From PALSA-1006 sp964532405 (GTDB taxonomy: Bacteria > Pseudomonadota > Gammaproteobacteria > Burkholderiales > Gallionellaceae), in the NCBI GenBank assembly GCA_964532405.1, contig CAZHIC010000061.1, positions 1 to 6,855 of the forward strand: a stretch of DNA of 6,855 bases. The letters are read 5' to 3'. The translations under genes and the position numbers were made by a program. The notes below the pieces were generated by a model. The model searched no databases and was not told the DNA's origin. It saw only the letters and a list, made by a program, of their open reading frames with translations. Every line of letters starts with the position of its first letter. Position 1 is the first letter of the stretch. Of this stretch, positions 1 through 5,135 are shown piece by piece.

Positions 1-35
1 ATAAGGTGGCGTTGGAATATGATTGAGCTGTCCGC

Positions 36-57
36 GTGGGCACAGAGGCGTGCCCAC
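36..57. repeat. Inverted repeat GTGGGCAC / GTGCCCAC, REP-like hairpin
   Basis: GTGGGCAC at 36-43 is the exact reverse complement of GTGCCCAC at 50-57, leaving a 6-base loop. The next bases, CCTACG, lack a T run, so a simple intrinsic terminator is unlikely. Hairpins of this GTGGGCA type recur between genes in many proteobacteria; that family link is from memory and untested. Confidence 0.5.
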
Positions 58-134
58 CCTACGGTGAGCGGACATCCACTGATGTGTTGGGTGAGTTTCG
101 GAGCCTTCAGGTGCTTTCATGATGAGTGCAGCAC

Positions 135-171
135 CCCTCTGCCGTTTTGCCCGCAAGGGGACGGCAGAGGG
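135..171. repeat. Long hairpin with nested GCAA tetraloop
   Basis: CCCTCTGCCGT (135-145) and ACGGCAGAGGG (161-171) form a perfect 11-bp stem. Inside it, CCC (150-152) and GGG (157-159) close a GCAA tetraloop, so the RNA would fold as a long two-part hairpin. The bases on either side are not T-rich, so it does not look like a classical terminator on either strand. It could be a REP-type repeat or the tail of a small RNA. Confidence 0.55.
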
Positions 172-262
172 TTCTTCGATCAGGACCGTATGCCGTGCAC
201 CCTGTTTGTCATGTTTGGTAAAGGCTGCGGCAGCGACGCCGCCCCAGTATTTTCCAATCCCT

Positions 263-723
263 AAATGAGTCTGAACGTGGGATTTTGAATCTGAGTAAAA
301 ATAATTTTATTCTGATTCGATCTGATTGATAGGAGCTTCTTCGTTTTGGAGAGCTTCCCATTCTTGCGGTACCGCGCCACCAGACGGGTCACTTGTTGTC
401 GTGACAGCCCCGTCATGCGCTCGATGTAACGCTGCAACACGCTCTTGTCTGCCCGTCCATGCGGAGCAGGGCCAAACCGCTTGAACACGCGCCTGATACC
501 CAAAGGGCACAAGAACCTCTGCGAGGTAAACTGATTACGCTCTTCCTTGGAAAGTCGAAATGCAACTTCTGATGTCCCGTCTAAAAATGCCTTGATCTGT
601 GCCAAGGTCATAAGCTTTGCTTCTTCCATGTTGATCACCATGCTTCGCATAATGGCCGAAGCAGAGCTTTAGCTTCTCAGACTCATTCCTTGATGGAAAT
701 ATGCAACTCCTTCAGACTCATTT
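263..723. mobile_element. MITE-like remnant of an insertion sequence
   Basis: AAATGAGTCTGAA at 263-275 is the exact reverse complement of TTCAGACTCATTT at 711-723, giving 13-bp terminal inverted repeats 461 bp apart. A second copy of the motif, TCAGACTCATT, lies at 677-687 and a weaker one, TGAATCTGAG, at 286-295. This resembles a transposon end with repeated transposase binding sites. The interior holds only the N-terminal part of a transposase, read on the minus strand. The DDE catalytic region is gone, so the element could move only in trans. No clear target-site duplication is visible. The right end lies about 20 bp from the -35 box of the tRNA promoter. Confidence 0.6.
345..641 (-). pseudogene. 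Truncated transposase (integrase-catalytic, DDE family), N-terminal helix-turn-helix part
   Basis: The frame opens at 650, with ATG candidates at 648-650 and 639-641, neither with a clear ribosome binding site. It runs through MEEAKLMTLAQIKAFLDG and then HGRADKSVLQRYIERMTG-LSRQQVTRLVARYRKNGKLSK. This pattern is familiar from the N-terminal helix-turn-helix region of proteobacterial transposases annotated as 'integrase, catalytic region'. After KLSK (about position 345) the sequence turns AT-rich and nonsensical, and the frame ends near 261 at the terminal repeat, so the DDE domain is absent. A stretch reading SQRFLCPLGIRR also looks inserted or shifted. It is a dead fragment kept inside the inverted-repeat remnant. 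The family assignment rests on remembered similarity. Confidence 0.6.
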
Positions 724-744
724 CATATTGGAAGAGGCTGGGGC

Positions 745-773
745 TTGTTACGGTCGGGGCAAATCCCTATAAT
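745..773 (+). promoter_or_regulatory. Sigma70-type promoter of the tRNA gene
   Basis: The -35 box TTGTTA (745-750) and a perfect -10 box TATAAT (768-773) are separated by exactly 17 bp. GCGCGCC (774-780) follows as a GC-rich discriminator, which is typical of stable-RNA promoters under stringent control. The expected start at about 780 leaves only a few leader bases before the mature tRNA at 787. Confidence 0.8.
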
Positions 774-786
774 GCGCGCCTGCTTC

Positions 787-861
787 GGGAGCATATTTCA
801 GCGGTAGAATATTTCCTCGACAAGGAAAAGGTCACTGGTTCGATCCCAGTTGCTCCCACCA
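787..861 (+). tRNA. tRNA-Val(GAC), atypical (C33, broken D-stem pair)
   Basis: The 75 bases fold as a class I tRNA. The acceptor GGGAGCA pairs with TGCTCCC, followed by discriminator A and an encoded CCA. The D loop is AGCGGTA, the anticodon stem TTTCC/GGAAA, and the T arm ACTGG-TTCGATC-CCAGT. The anticodon loop TCGACAA puts GAC at positions 34-36, read as valine. Two things are odd: position 33, nearly always U, is C, and the 10-25 pair is U-U, leaving a three-pair D stem. A strong promoter precedes it and a terminator follows, so it is probably transcribed. It is the integration target of the adjacent element. It may be a decaying second copy of a normal tRNA-Val, so the identity is less certain than the fold. 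Confidence 0.75.
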
Positions 862-934
862 AAAACACGTTTCAAACAGTCTAAAACAGCCCGAAACCCC
901 AATAAATACAAGGTTTGCGGGCTTTTTTGCGTCC
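839..934 (+). repeat. Left attachment-region repeat (attL-like): tRNA 3' end plus terminator
   Basis: This segment runs from TTCGAT in the tRNA T loop to GCGTCC after the terminator. Its counterpart at 5136-5231 has the same total length. Shared blocks include TTCGAT, CAGTTGC, AGTC, AGCCCGAAA, CCAATAA, AGGTTTG and TTTTTTGCGTCC. The order and near-identical spacing (49 versus 48 bases from TTCGAT to AGCCCG) make common ancestry likely. The left copy is part of the intact tRNA. Confidence 0.7.
888..928 (+). terminator. Intrinsic terminator of the tRNA gene
   Basis: AGCCCG (888-893) pairs with CGGGCT (918-923), with a possible inner ACC/GGT pairing, and the stem runs into six T residues (923-928). 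It sits 26 bases after the tRNA. The matching segment at the right end of the element has GTGGAAT in place of GCGGGCT, so the stem is lost there. Confidence 0.6.
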
Positions 935-956
935 TAGGCAGTCTCAAGCTGTCCCA

Positions 957-985
957 TTGAATACCGCCAAAATTGGCGGTATATC
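957..985 (+). promoter_or_regulatory. Possible integrase promoter overlapping the TGGCGGTAT repeats
   Basis: TTGAAT (957-962) and TATATC (980-985) are 17 bp apart, each matching four of six consensus bases. The spacer and -10 box lie within the inverted repeat ATACCGCCAA/TTGGCGGTAT (961-982). A protein bound to these repeats would therefore cover the promoter, and self-repression by the integrase is a reasonable inference. The promoter call is based on pattern alone. Confidence 0.4.
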
Positions 986-1013
986 TGGCGGTATCTGCCG
1001 GGTGTGGCGGTAT
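961..1013 (+). repeat. Left cluster of TGGCGGTAT repeats, likely integrase arm sites
   Basis: Three direct copies lie at 974-982, 986-994 and 1005-1013, and one inverted copy (ATACCGCCA) at 961-969. The inverted copy and the first direct copy form a 10-bp palindrome around a 2-base centre. The first two direct copies are 12 bp apart, the same pitch as the pair at the right end of the element. Short repeats just inside both ends are typical of arm-type binding sites for tyrosine recombinases. Confidence 0.65.
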
Positions 1014-1034
1014 TTTGAGAAAAGCGAGGCGCAA

Positions 1035-2266
1035 ATGACACTTACGAGCATTCAGGTTAAGAACGCAAAACCGCAGGAGAAACCCTACAAATTTTCGGAC
1101 GAAAAGGGGATGTACCTCGTTGTTTCACCTTCCGGCGGCAAGTTCTGGAGATACAACTACCGTTTTGCTGGTTTGCGCAAAACGCTGTCCATCGGCGCAT
1201 ATCCAGAAATCAGTCTGGCCGATGCCCGCGACCACCGCGATCTTGCGCGCAAGCTTCCGGAGAAAAAACCACCAGTTGATCCCGGCGAAGTGAAGCGCAT
1301 CGAAAAGCAGCAACTGGAGATTGTGGTGGCCGACAATTTTGAGGCTGTGGCACGAGACTGGTTCGACCGACACCTATCAAAAAAAGCAGAGTCCACCAAG
1401 GCGAAGGTTACGAGCCGCATGGAGTGCTTTGTCCTGCCGTACATCGGCAAGCGGCCTATCTCTGAAATAACGGCCCCGGACATTCTGGCAGTGGTGCGGC
1501 GTGTTGAGCGGCTTGGTTCGTTGGATACAGCGCATCGAGTGCAGCAAGAGATCGGGCAGATCATCCGGTACGCAATCCAGACTGGCCGCGCAGTGAGCGA
1601 CCCCACGCCAGCACTTCGCGGTGCTTTGCCGCCGATTGCTCAAACTCACTTTGCATCGCCTGCGGAAGAACCCGCAAAGGTCGGCGAATTGCTGCGGACA
1701 ATGGAGGCATTTAACGGCAGTCCCACCGTAGCGGCGGCGATCAAGATATTGCCGATGGTCTTCTGCCGACCGGGCGAGCTGCGCATGATGCGCTGGGCTG
1801 ATGTTGATCTTGAGGCTGCCGAATGGCGCTATATGGCTACCAAAACAAAGACACCGCACCTCGTGCCCCTAGCCAAGCAAGTGATCGAAGTTTTGAGCGA
1901 CCTGTATCTACTGACCGGGCACTTGCCGGGCGGCTACGTGTTTAGTGGAGGCAGATCGGCAATGCGCCCGATGAGCGCTGCTGCAATCAACGCTGCATAT
2001 CGACGGCTGGGGATAGACACGCGCACCGAACTGACGGGGCACGGCTGGCGCGCGACGGCGCGGACGATGCTGCATGAGCGCCTGAACTACAAGCCGGAAG
2101 TGATCGAGCGACAGCTGGCTCACGCTGTAAAGGACGTGAACGGTACGCTTACAATCGAACCGCATTCATAGCCGAGCGGCGCACCATGATGCAGGCGTGG
2201 AGTGACTATCTGGACAAGTTGAAAAAGGGCGCGGACGTGATACCGCTGCCAGTCAAAGCGGCTTAA
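1035..2266 (+). pseudogene. P4-type (DUF4102) tyrosine recombinase, frameshifted before the catalytic Tyr
   Basis: This is the site-specific integrase that would insert and excise the element at the tRNA. The start is ATG 1035 with GAGG five bases upstream; the frame is open further back but through the repeat region. Residues 1-80 form the DUF4102 arm-binding domain, about 105-200 the core-binding domain, and about 215 onward the catalytic domain. Catalytic residues are Arg245 (CRPGELR), Lys270 or Lys272, His336 and Arg339 (HGWR), and His363 (LAH). The frame then stops at 2169-2171 after NGTLTIEPHS. Restoring one base near 2145-2148 recovers NGTAYNRTAF with the nucleophile Tyr373 and a normal tail ending PLPVKAA at 2263, about 410 residues in all. 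As read, the protein lacks its nucleophile and should be inactive, unless the shift is a sequencing error. Confidence 0.85.
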
Positions 2267-2278
2267 ATCACAATGAGA

Positions 2279-2307
2279 TTGCGCGAGACAGTTGCATTGC
2301 CTATACT
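2279..2307 (+). promoter_or_regulatory. Likely promoter of yefM-yoeB
   Basis: TTGCGC (2279-2284) and TATACT (2302-2307, five of six matches to the -10 consensus) are 17 bp apart, just after the integrase stop. Two TGAACA hexamers (2308-2313 and 2320-2325) lie 12 bp apart between the -10 box and the yefM start, and could be part of the operator bound by YefM. Autoregulation is known for the family; the operator assignment here is a guess. GAGG at 2329-2332 is the yefM ribosome binding site. Confidence 0.45.
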
Positions 2308-2337
2308 TGAACAACTTAATGAACATGTGAGGCGATA

Positions 2338-2595
2338 ATGAAAGTAGTGACCTATTCCCACGCGCGTAATGCGCTCAAGTCTGTTTTGGATGGTGTTGTA
2401 AATGATGCGGACGTGACCATCATTAGCCGCCGTGATGCGGAAGGCGATGCCGTGGTGATGTCGCTGGACAGCTACAACAGCATCATGGAAACCCTGTATC
2501 TAACCAGTAATCCGGCGAATGCGGCGCACCTTGCTCGCTCTATCAAGCAAGCCCGTGAAGGCAAAGCGCAACGGCGCGAACTGATAGCCGAATAA
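2338..2595 (+). CDS. yefM: YefM-type antitoxin of the YefM-YoeB system
   Basis: This 85-residue protein matches the YefM/Phd family in length and sequence: MKVVTYSHARNALKSVLDGV, then DADVTIISRRDAEGDAVVMS and LDSYNSIMETLYL. The N-terminal part (about 1-50) forms the dimeric DNA-binding fold that represses the operon. The acidic, helical C-terminal tail binds and blocks the YoeB toxin. GAGG five bases before ATG 2338 supports the start. Its stop overlaps the yoeB start by one base (TAATG), so the two are translationally coupled with the antitoxin first. The unit lies between the integrase and a second copy of the integrase 3' end, which suggests it arrived with an integrase module. Identification is confident. 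Confidence 0.95.
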   Translation: MKVVTYSHARNALKSVLDGVVNDADVTIISRRDAEGDAVVMSLDSYNSIMETLYLTSNPANAAHLARSIKQAREGKAQRRELIAE

Positions 2596-2861
2596 TGGCG
2601 CGCTTGCTGATTTTCACCCCCGATGCGTGGAGCGATTACCTGTACTGGCAAGGGCAAGATAAAAAGACGCTCAAGCGGATCAACAATCTAATCAATGAAG
2701 CTGCGCGCACTCCGTTTGAAGGCACGGGTAAGCCCGAACCTTTGCGCGGTGATTTGTCCGGCTATTGGTCTAGGCGTATTGATGAAGCGAACCGACTTGT
2801 GTATCAGGCAACCGATAGCGATTTAGAAATCGTTTCATGCCGACACCATTACGAAAGTTAA
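2595..2861 (+). CDS. yoeB: YoeB/Txe-type ribosome-dependent mRNA endonuclease toxin
   Basis: This 88-residue protein aligns along its length with E. coli YoeB, shifted by two residues: WSDYLYWQGQDKKTLKRIN, RTPFEGTGKPEPL, LSGYWSRRIDEANRLVY and a C-terminal CRHHY. YoeB family toxins bind the 70S ribosome and cut mRNA in the A site, halting translation until YefM neutralises them. Residues equivalent to E. coli Glu46, Arg65, His83 and Tyr84 are present as Glu48, Arg67, His85 and Tyr86, so the toxin looks active. It follows yefM with a one-base overlap. Intact reading frames and active-site residues contrast with the frameshifted integrase next to it, which suggests that selection maintains the pair. 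Confidence 0.95.
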   Translation: MARLLIFTPDAWSDYLYWQGQDKKTLKRINNLINEAARTPFEGTGKPEPLRGDLSGYWSRRIDEANRLVYQATDSDLEIVSCRHHYES

Positions 2862-2870
2862 AGGGGGGGC

Positions 2871-2927
2871 TTGGAGAAAATGAAGAATGGTGAGGATGTG
2901 ATACCGCTGCCGGTCAAGGCGGCGTAA
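2871..2927 (+). pseudogene. Second copy of the integrase C-terminus (18 codons)
   Basis: In frame, this reads LEKMKNGEDVIPLPVKAA and a stop. The full integrase ends LDKLKKGADVIPLPVKAA at 2210-2266. By my count 45 of 57 bases match, and most differences are at third codon positions, so both copies diverged while coding for protein. Similarity ends abruptly upstream, where a run of G residues follows the yoeB stop. The remnant is probably the tail of an earlier integrase gene that sat next to the XRE gene before the present integrase-yefM-yoeB block replaced it. Confidence 0.8.
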
Positions 2928-2938
2928 AGGTGGCGGGC

Positions 2939-3559
2939 ATGAGTAAGAAAACAATGCAACAAACGGATGGAGACGCTGCGGCGCATCCTCCCGTCCGGCA
3001 TGAGGCCGTTGTGGGATTGCGTCGCGGATTCAGGGAGGCGCGCGAGCTGGCGAAATTTACCCAAACGGAGGCCGCAAAACGTTTAGGCGTGGAGCCGGAA
3101 GTTTTGCGCGCCCACGAAAACCAGCTTGACCACAGCACCCTGCGCGTTGACCTGATTGTTAAAGCATCCCGTGTGTACGATGTCGAAATAGGTTTTTTGT
3201 TTGGTATTAGCGAAGCAGAGGAAGACCGCGAGCGGGAGCGGGAGCGGATTCTTTTTGAGTCAGTGGTAACTGAGGACAAGGAGACTATTACCGAACTTCT
3301 GCGCCCTCACAAGCTGTCGGCAGATTACGAAAAAATTATTTCAGGATTTGAAGAGAAAGCCGAAGGAATCGCCACAGCTTTCAACCGCTTCAAAGAACTT
3401 AACCAGGAGTTTGAAGAAGATATGCGTGGCGGCGCAAACCTGCAAAACAGCATCACTCAACTTAGCGAATTTGCCGAGGCATCACGCCAGAAAATAGTTC
3501 ACCTTAACGTACTAATGAAAAAGCACTACGGTGGTCAATCACAAATCGAGTTTAAATAA
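2939..3559 (+). CDS. XRE-type helix-turn-helix regulator with a helical C-terminal extension
   Basis: ATG 2939 is chosen because AAAGG (2926-2930) lies eight bases upstream; a GTG at 2930 is in frame but overlaps that site. The 206-residue protein has an XRE/lambda-repressor-like DNA-binding domain at about residues 24-90, with LAKFTQTEAAKRLGVEPEVL as the helix-turn-helix and a conserved end VYDVEIGFLFG. An acidic and Arg-rich segment follows (EEDRERERERI, about 94-104). The rest is predicted helical and highly charged, perhaps a dimerisation or partner-binding coiled coil. It lies after the integrase remnant and ends at a strong terminator, so it is likely transcribed with or shortly after the integrase/TA block. 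A role as the element's repressor is inferred. The C-terminal region is not one I recognise. Confidence 0.8.
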   Translation: MSKKTMQQTDGDAAAHPPVRHEAVVGLRRGFREARELAKFTQTEAAKRLGVEPEVLRAHENQLDHSTLRVDLIVKASRVYDVEIGFLFGISEAEEDRERERERILFESVVTEDKETITELLRPHKLSADYEKIISGFEEKAEGIATAFNRFKELNQEFEEDMRGGANLQNSITQLSEFAEASRQKIVHLNVLMKKHYGGQSQIEFK

Positions 3560-3582
3560 GGCTTCCCCGTGCGCCAGTAGAT

Positions 3583-3607
3583 AGCCCGTCTAGTGACGGG
3601 TTTTTTT
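3583..3607 (+). terminator. Intrinsic terminator after the XRE gene
   Basis: CCCGTC (3585-3590) and GACGGG (3595-3600) form a perfect stem around a TAGT loop, extended by A-U and G-U pairs, and are followed by seven T residues (3601-3607). It closes the integrase-TA-XRE half of the element and separates it from the alpA half. From here to the alpA start I found no promoter that fits well. Confidence 0.85.
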
Positions 3608-3732
3608 ACGTTCGCTTCATTGAGATTATAGTTTGTCAAGTCATTTTTTGCGCACCCTCAAAACACGGAAAACAGAGCAGAAACCAAAAAATCGTATCTC
3701 AAAATGCCTCTATCAGTCCAACGGAGGCAAAA

Positions 3733-4020
3733 ATGCAAAACACAAACACCCAGCAATCTGTTGATTATCTACTGCCGCGATCTGCTATTCAAAAACTTGC
3801 TGGACTATCCAGAGCCAGCATATATCGCGGCATCGCCGCAGGCACATTCCCGCGTCCGGTAGCTTTGCCGAGCGGGGGAGTGCGCTGGAGGCAATCGGAC
3901 ATCATCGCTTGGCAGCAATCATTGTCCGTCACTGCGCAAGGGCGCAACATGACCGCCACCACATCAAACCTCGCCGACTCGCGCCAAAAATTCAATTGCG
4001 CCGGTTCCTTTTTCCGGTAG
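3733..4020 (+). CDS. AlpA-family excision/regulatory protein
   Basis: The start is ATG 3733 with GGAGG five bases upstream. Residues about 13-62 follow the AlpA/MerR-like winged helix pattern: YLLPRSAIQKLAGLSRASIY, then RGIAAGTFPRPVALPSGGVRW and SDIIAW. AlpA proteins are small DNA-binding regulators of P4-type and CP4-57-type islands, best known for promoting excision by acting on the integrase gene. A typical member is about 65-75 residues. This one has 95, with an unrelated Ser/Thr/Asn-rich tail after QGRN that may be an extension or drift. It has its own leader after a terminator and heads the cluster of small genes ending at the right boundary. With the integrase frameshifted, its excision role may be lost. 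Confidence 0.85.
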   Translation: MQNTNTQQSVDYLLPRSAIQKLAGLSRASIYRGIAAGTFPRPVALPSGGVRWRQSDIIAWQQSLSVTAQGRNMTATTSNLADSRQKFNCAGSFFR

Positions 4021-4097
4021 ACCAACTCGCACAGTTCCGCCTCCCTGATTACTTTCTGGGGGAGCGGATAACTTAACCGCTTGAAAAGGAGAATGCC

Positions 4098-4517
4098 ATG
4101 ACCACCACCCCAGCAACCACCGCAACCGAATCCGAACTCGCCGCGCAGTTCCCCTGCAATGCTGACCCTTATGCTGTTTGGTTTAATCCCTATGCCACTC
4201 CGTTGTACCGGTGGGCAGTCAATGACGAAGACGGTGACAGCATTGTTGACGTGAGAAATTACGAGAGCGCCGCAAAGATCGCCGCTGCCCCTGAAGGTCG
4301 CGCGCAAGTTTCCGCCAGCGTACTGTGCGACATTTTCACGATTCACTCCCAAGCCGTTACCTCGCTGGCCGCTGTTGATGGACTTCCTGAAAGTGAACTA
4401 GCGCGCATCCGACGAACTTTTAGCCGTGGTGTCCATGCTGCGCGATATGAAGGTGAAGCTGGCAAAGCTCGTTGTCAGCGTGGGTGCGATGCAGCTCAGC
4501 GAGACAGCCAAAAGTGA
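4098..4517 (+). CDS. Unknown element protein, N-terminal part (possible frameshift)
   Basis: ATG 4098 follows a good ribosome binding site, AAGGAG, six bases upstream. I do not recognise the family. The first 105 residues look like a real protein: a Thr/Ala-rich start, then a segment with FPCNADPYAVWFNPYATPLY and a helical stretch ending LPESELARIR. From about residue 106 the composition changes to RTFSRGVHAARYEGEAGKAR and CQRGCDAAQRDSQK, rich in Arg, Gly and Cys, as when reading out of frame. Dropping one base near 4410-4413 joins it to the next frame as IR-ELLAVVSMLRDMKVKL, giving one protein of about 238 residues. It follows alpA in the same direction after a 77-base gap. Confidence 0.6.
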   Translation: MTTTPATTATESELAAQFPCNADPYAVWFNPYATPLYRWAVNDEDGDSIVDVRNYESAAKIAAAPEGRAQVSASVLCDIFTIHSQAVTSLAAVDGLPESELARIRRTFSRGVHAARYEGEAGKARCQRGCDAAQRDSQK

Positions 4518-4815
4518 GGCCGTTCCGGTAAAGCGGGATGCCCCAGCCGTAGAATCCTGCCGCGCCCTTTTCGGAGATCACCCCGAAGATGTAATCAGCC
4601 CGATCAACGCCGCCGCAGAGACTTTGATACAGCTCGAAGAAATTTTTAAAACGATCAGCAAAGAAGCACTGCAAGAGCGGAATGGATACCGCATCAAGCG
4701 ACTGGCCGATGCAGGGGCTTACATCGCCTTGGATATGGGCAACTATGCCGACTGCCGACACGAAGACATGACTTCCCGACTGCGCACGGCTGGCGCTACG
4801 GAGGTGGCAGCATGA
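4426..4815 (+). CDS. Unknown helical protein, or C-terminal part of the preceding gene
   Basis: The first possible start is GTG 4426, with ATG 4435 next; neither has a visible ribosome binding site, which argues against an independent gene. The frame is open from 4402 and reads ELLAVVSMLRDMKVKLAKL without interruption, continuing smoothly from the preceding gene if one base is removed. The rest is mainly helical, with a centre reading INAAAETLIQLEEIFKTISK and a conserved-looking YRIKRLADAGAYIALDMGNY. I recognise no domain. Its stop overlaps the next ATG by four bases (ATGA), so the two are translationally coupled. Either it is half of a broken gene, or it is translated by coupling to the upstream one. 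Confidence 0.6.
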   Translation: MVSMLRDMKVKLAKLVVSVGAMQLSETAKSEAVPVKRDAPAVESCRALFGDHPEDVISPINAAAETLIQLEEIFKTISKEALQERNGYRIKRLADAGAYIALDMGNYADCRHEDMTSRLRTAGATEVAA

Positions 4816-5033
4816 CCGCCCGGATCATCGCCTTCAAGCCAAGGCCAGCCGTCGCCGCTACACCTACTGAGCAAAAGCGAAGGCTTGTTGGGGCGTTTTT
4901 TTCGGACACATTCGATTCATTCACTCGCTTGTTGATTGATCCACATTTGCCATACGAGTCCCGAGTGAAACTCGTCAACGAATGGCGGGAGGAATGGAAG
5001 CTGGAGCCGCTGTATAATGGCTGCGGTCGTTGA
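4812..5033 (+). CDS. Small unknown protein, last gene of the element
   Basis: This 73-residue frame starts at ATG 4812, overlapping the upstream stop as ATGA, with GGAGG (4800-4804) seven bases before it, so it is probably real. The sequence is MTARIIAFKPRPAVAATPTE, a short helical region with AFFSDTFDSFTRLLIDP, and a tail rich in Trp, Glu and Arg (EWREEWKLEPLY). The N-terminal Lys/Arg/Pro segment followed by acidic and aromatic helices recalls small regulatory or accessory proteins of satellites, but I recognise no family and claim no function. It ends just before the right TGGCGGTAT pair, where its last codons form one arm of a hairpin (5025-5032 with 5048-5055). Confidence 0.6.
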   Translation: MTARIIAFKPRPAVAATPTEQKRRLVGAFFSDTFDSFTRLLIDPHLPYESRVKLVNEWREEWKLEPLYNGCGR

Positions 5034-5061
5034 ATATGCTTCAAAGGCAGCGACCAACATC

Positions 5062-5082
5062 TGGCGGTATATTTGGCGGTAT
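5062..5082 (+). repeat. Right pair of TGGCGGTAT repeats, likely integrase arm sites
   Basis: Two direct copies lie at 5062-5070 and 5074-5082, 12 bp apart, the same pitch as the first two direct copies at the left end (974 and 986). No gene starts downstream, so they are unlikely to be a promoter operator. They sit about 55 bp inside the right attachment-like repeat. Confidence 0.65.
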
Positions 5083-5135
5083 GTTCTAAAATCGAATTGC
5101 GAAGTGTGCGATTAAACAATCGGTTGTGCCGACTA

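Larger units (their letters stand above)
1..262. other. Intergenic region with two hairpins, no convincing gene
   Basis: No open frame here has a ribosome binding site together with a recognisable protein. The one long plus-strand frame (19-264) runs through both hairpins and is rich in Cys, Phe and Pro, as expected of non-coding DNA. The visible content is a short GTGGGCA hairpin and a long CCCTCTGCCGT hairpin, listed separately. The region may be the 3' flank of a gene outside the window. Confidence 0.5.

Noticed and set aside
19..264. Open frame of 81 codons at the left edge
   Set aside because: It passes through two hairpins, has no recognisable protein and has no convincing ribosome binding site.
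690..884. Short open frame of 64 codons
   Set aside because: It overlaps the whole tRNA gene and its promoter and has no ribosome binding site.
961..1013. CRISPR or replication-origin iterons
   Set aside because: The repeats are only nine bases, not separated by uniform spacers, and there is no cas or replication-initiator gene. A matching pair at the other end fits integrase arm sites better.
915..1034. Extension of the integrase upstream of ATG 1035 to a start at 915
   Set aside because: It would run from the tRNA terminator through the TGGCGGTAT repeats and the likely promoter. ATG 1035 has a ribosome binding site and starts at the usual point of the DUF4102 domain.
2142..2152. Programmed -1 frameshift in the integrase
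   Set aside because: GGTACGCTT has no slippery heptamer and no obvious downstream stimulator. A deleted base or a read error is simpler.
3301..3420. XRE protein as an antitoxin with the toxin next to it
   Set aside because: No toxin-like partner frame adjoins it. It is followed by a terminator, and the neighbouring toxin YoeB already has its own antitoxin.
5025..5055. Hairpin GGTCGTTG / CAGCGACC as a terminator of the last element gene
   Set aside because: The stem includes a wobble pair, the loop is 15 bases and no T run follows.
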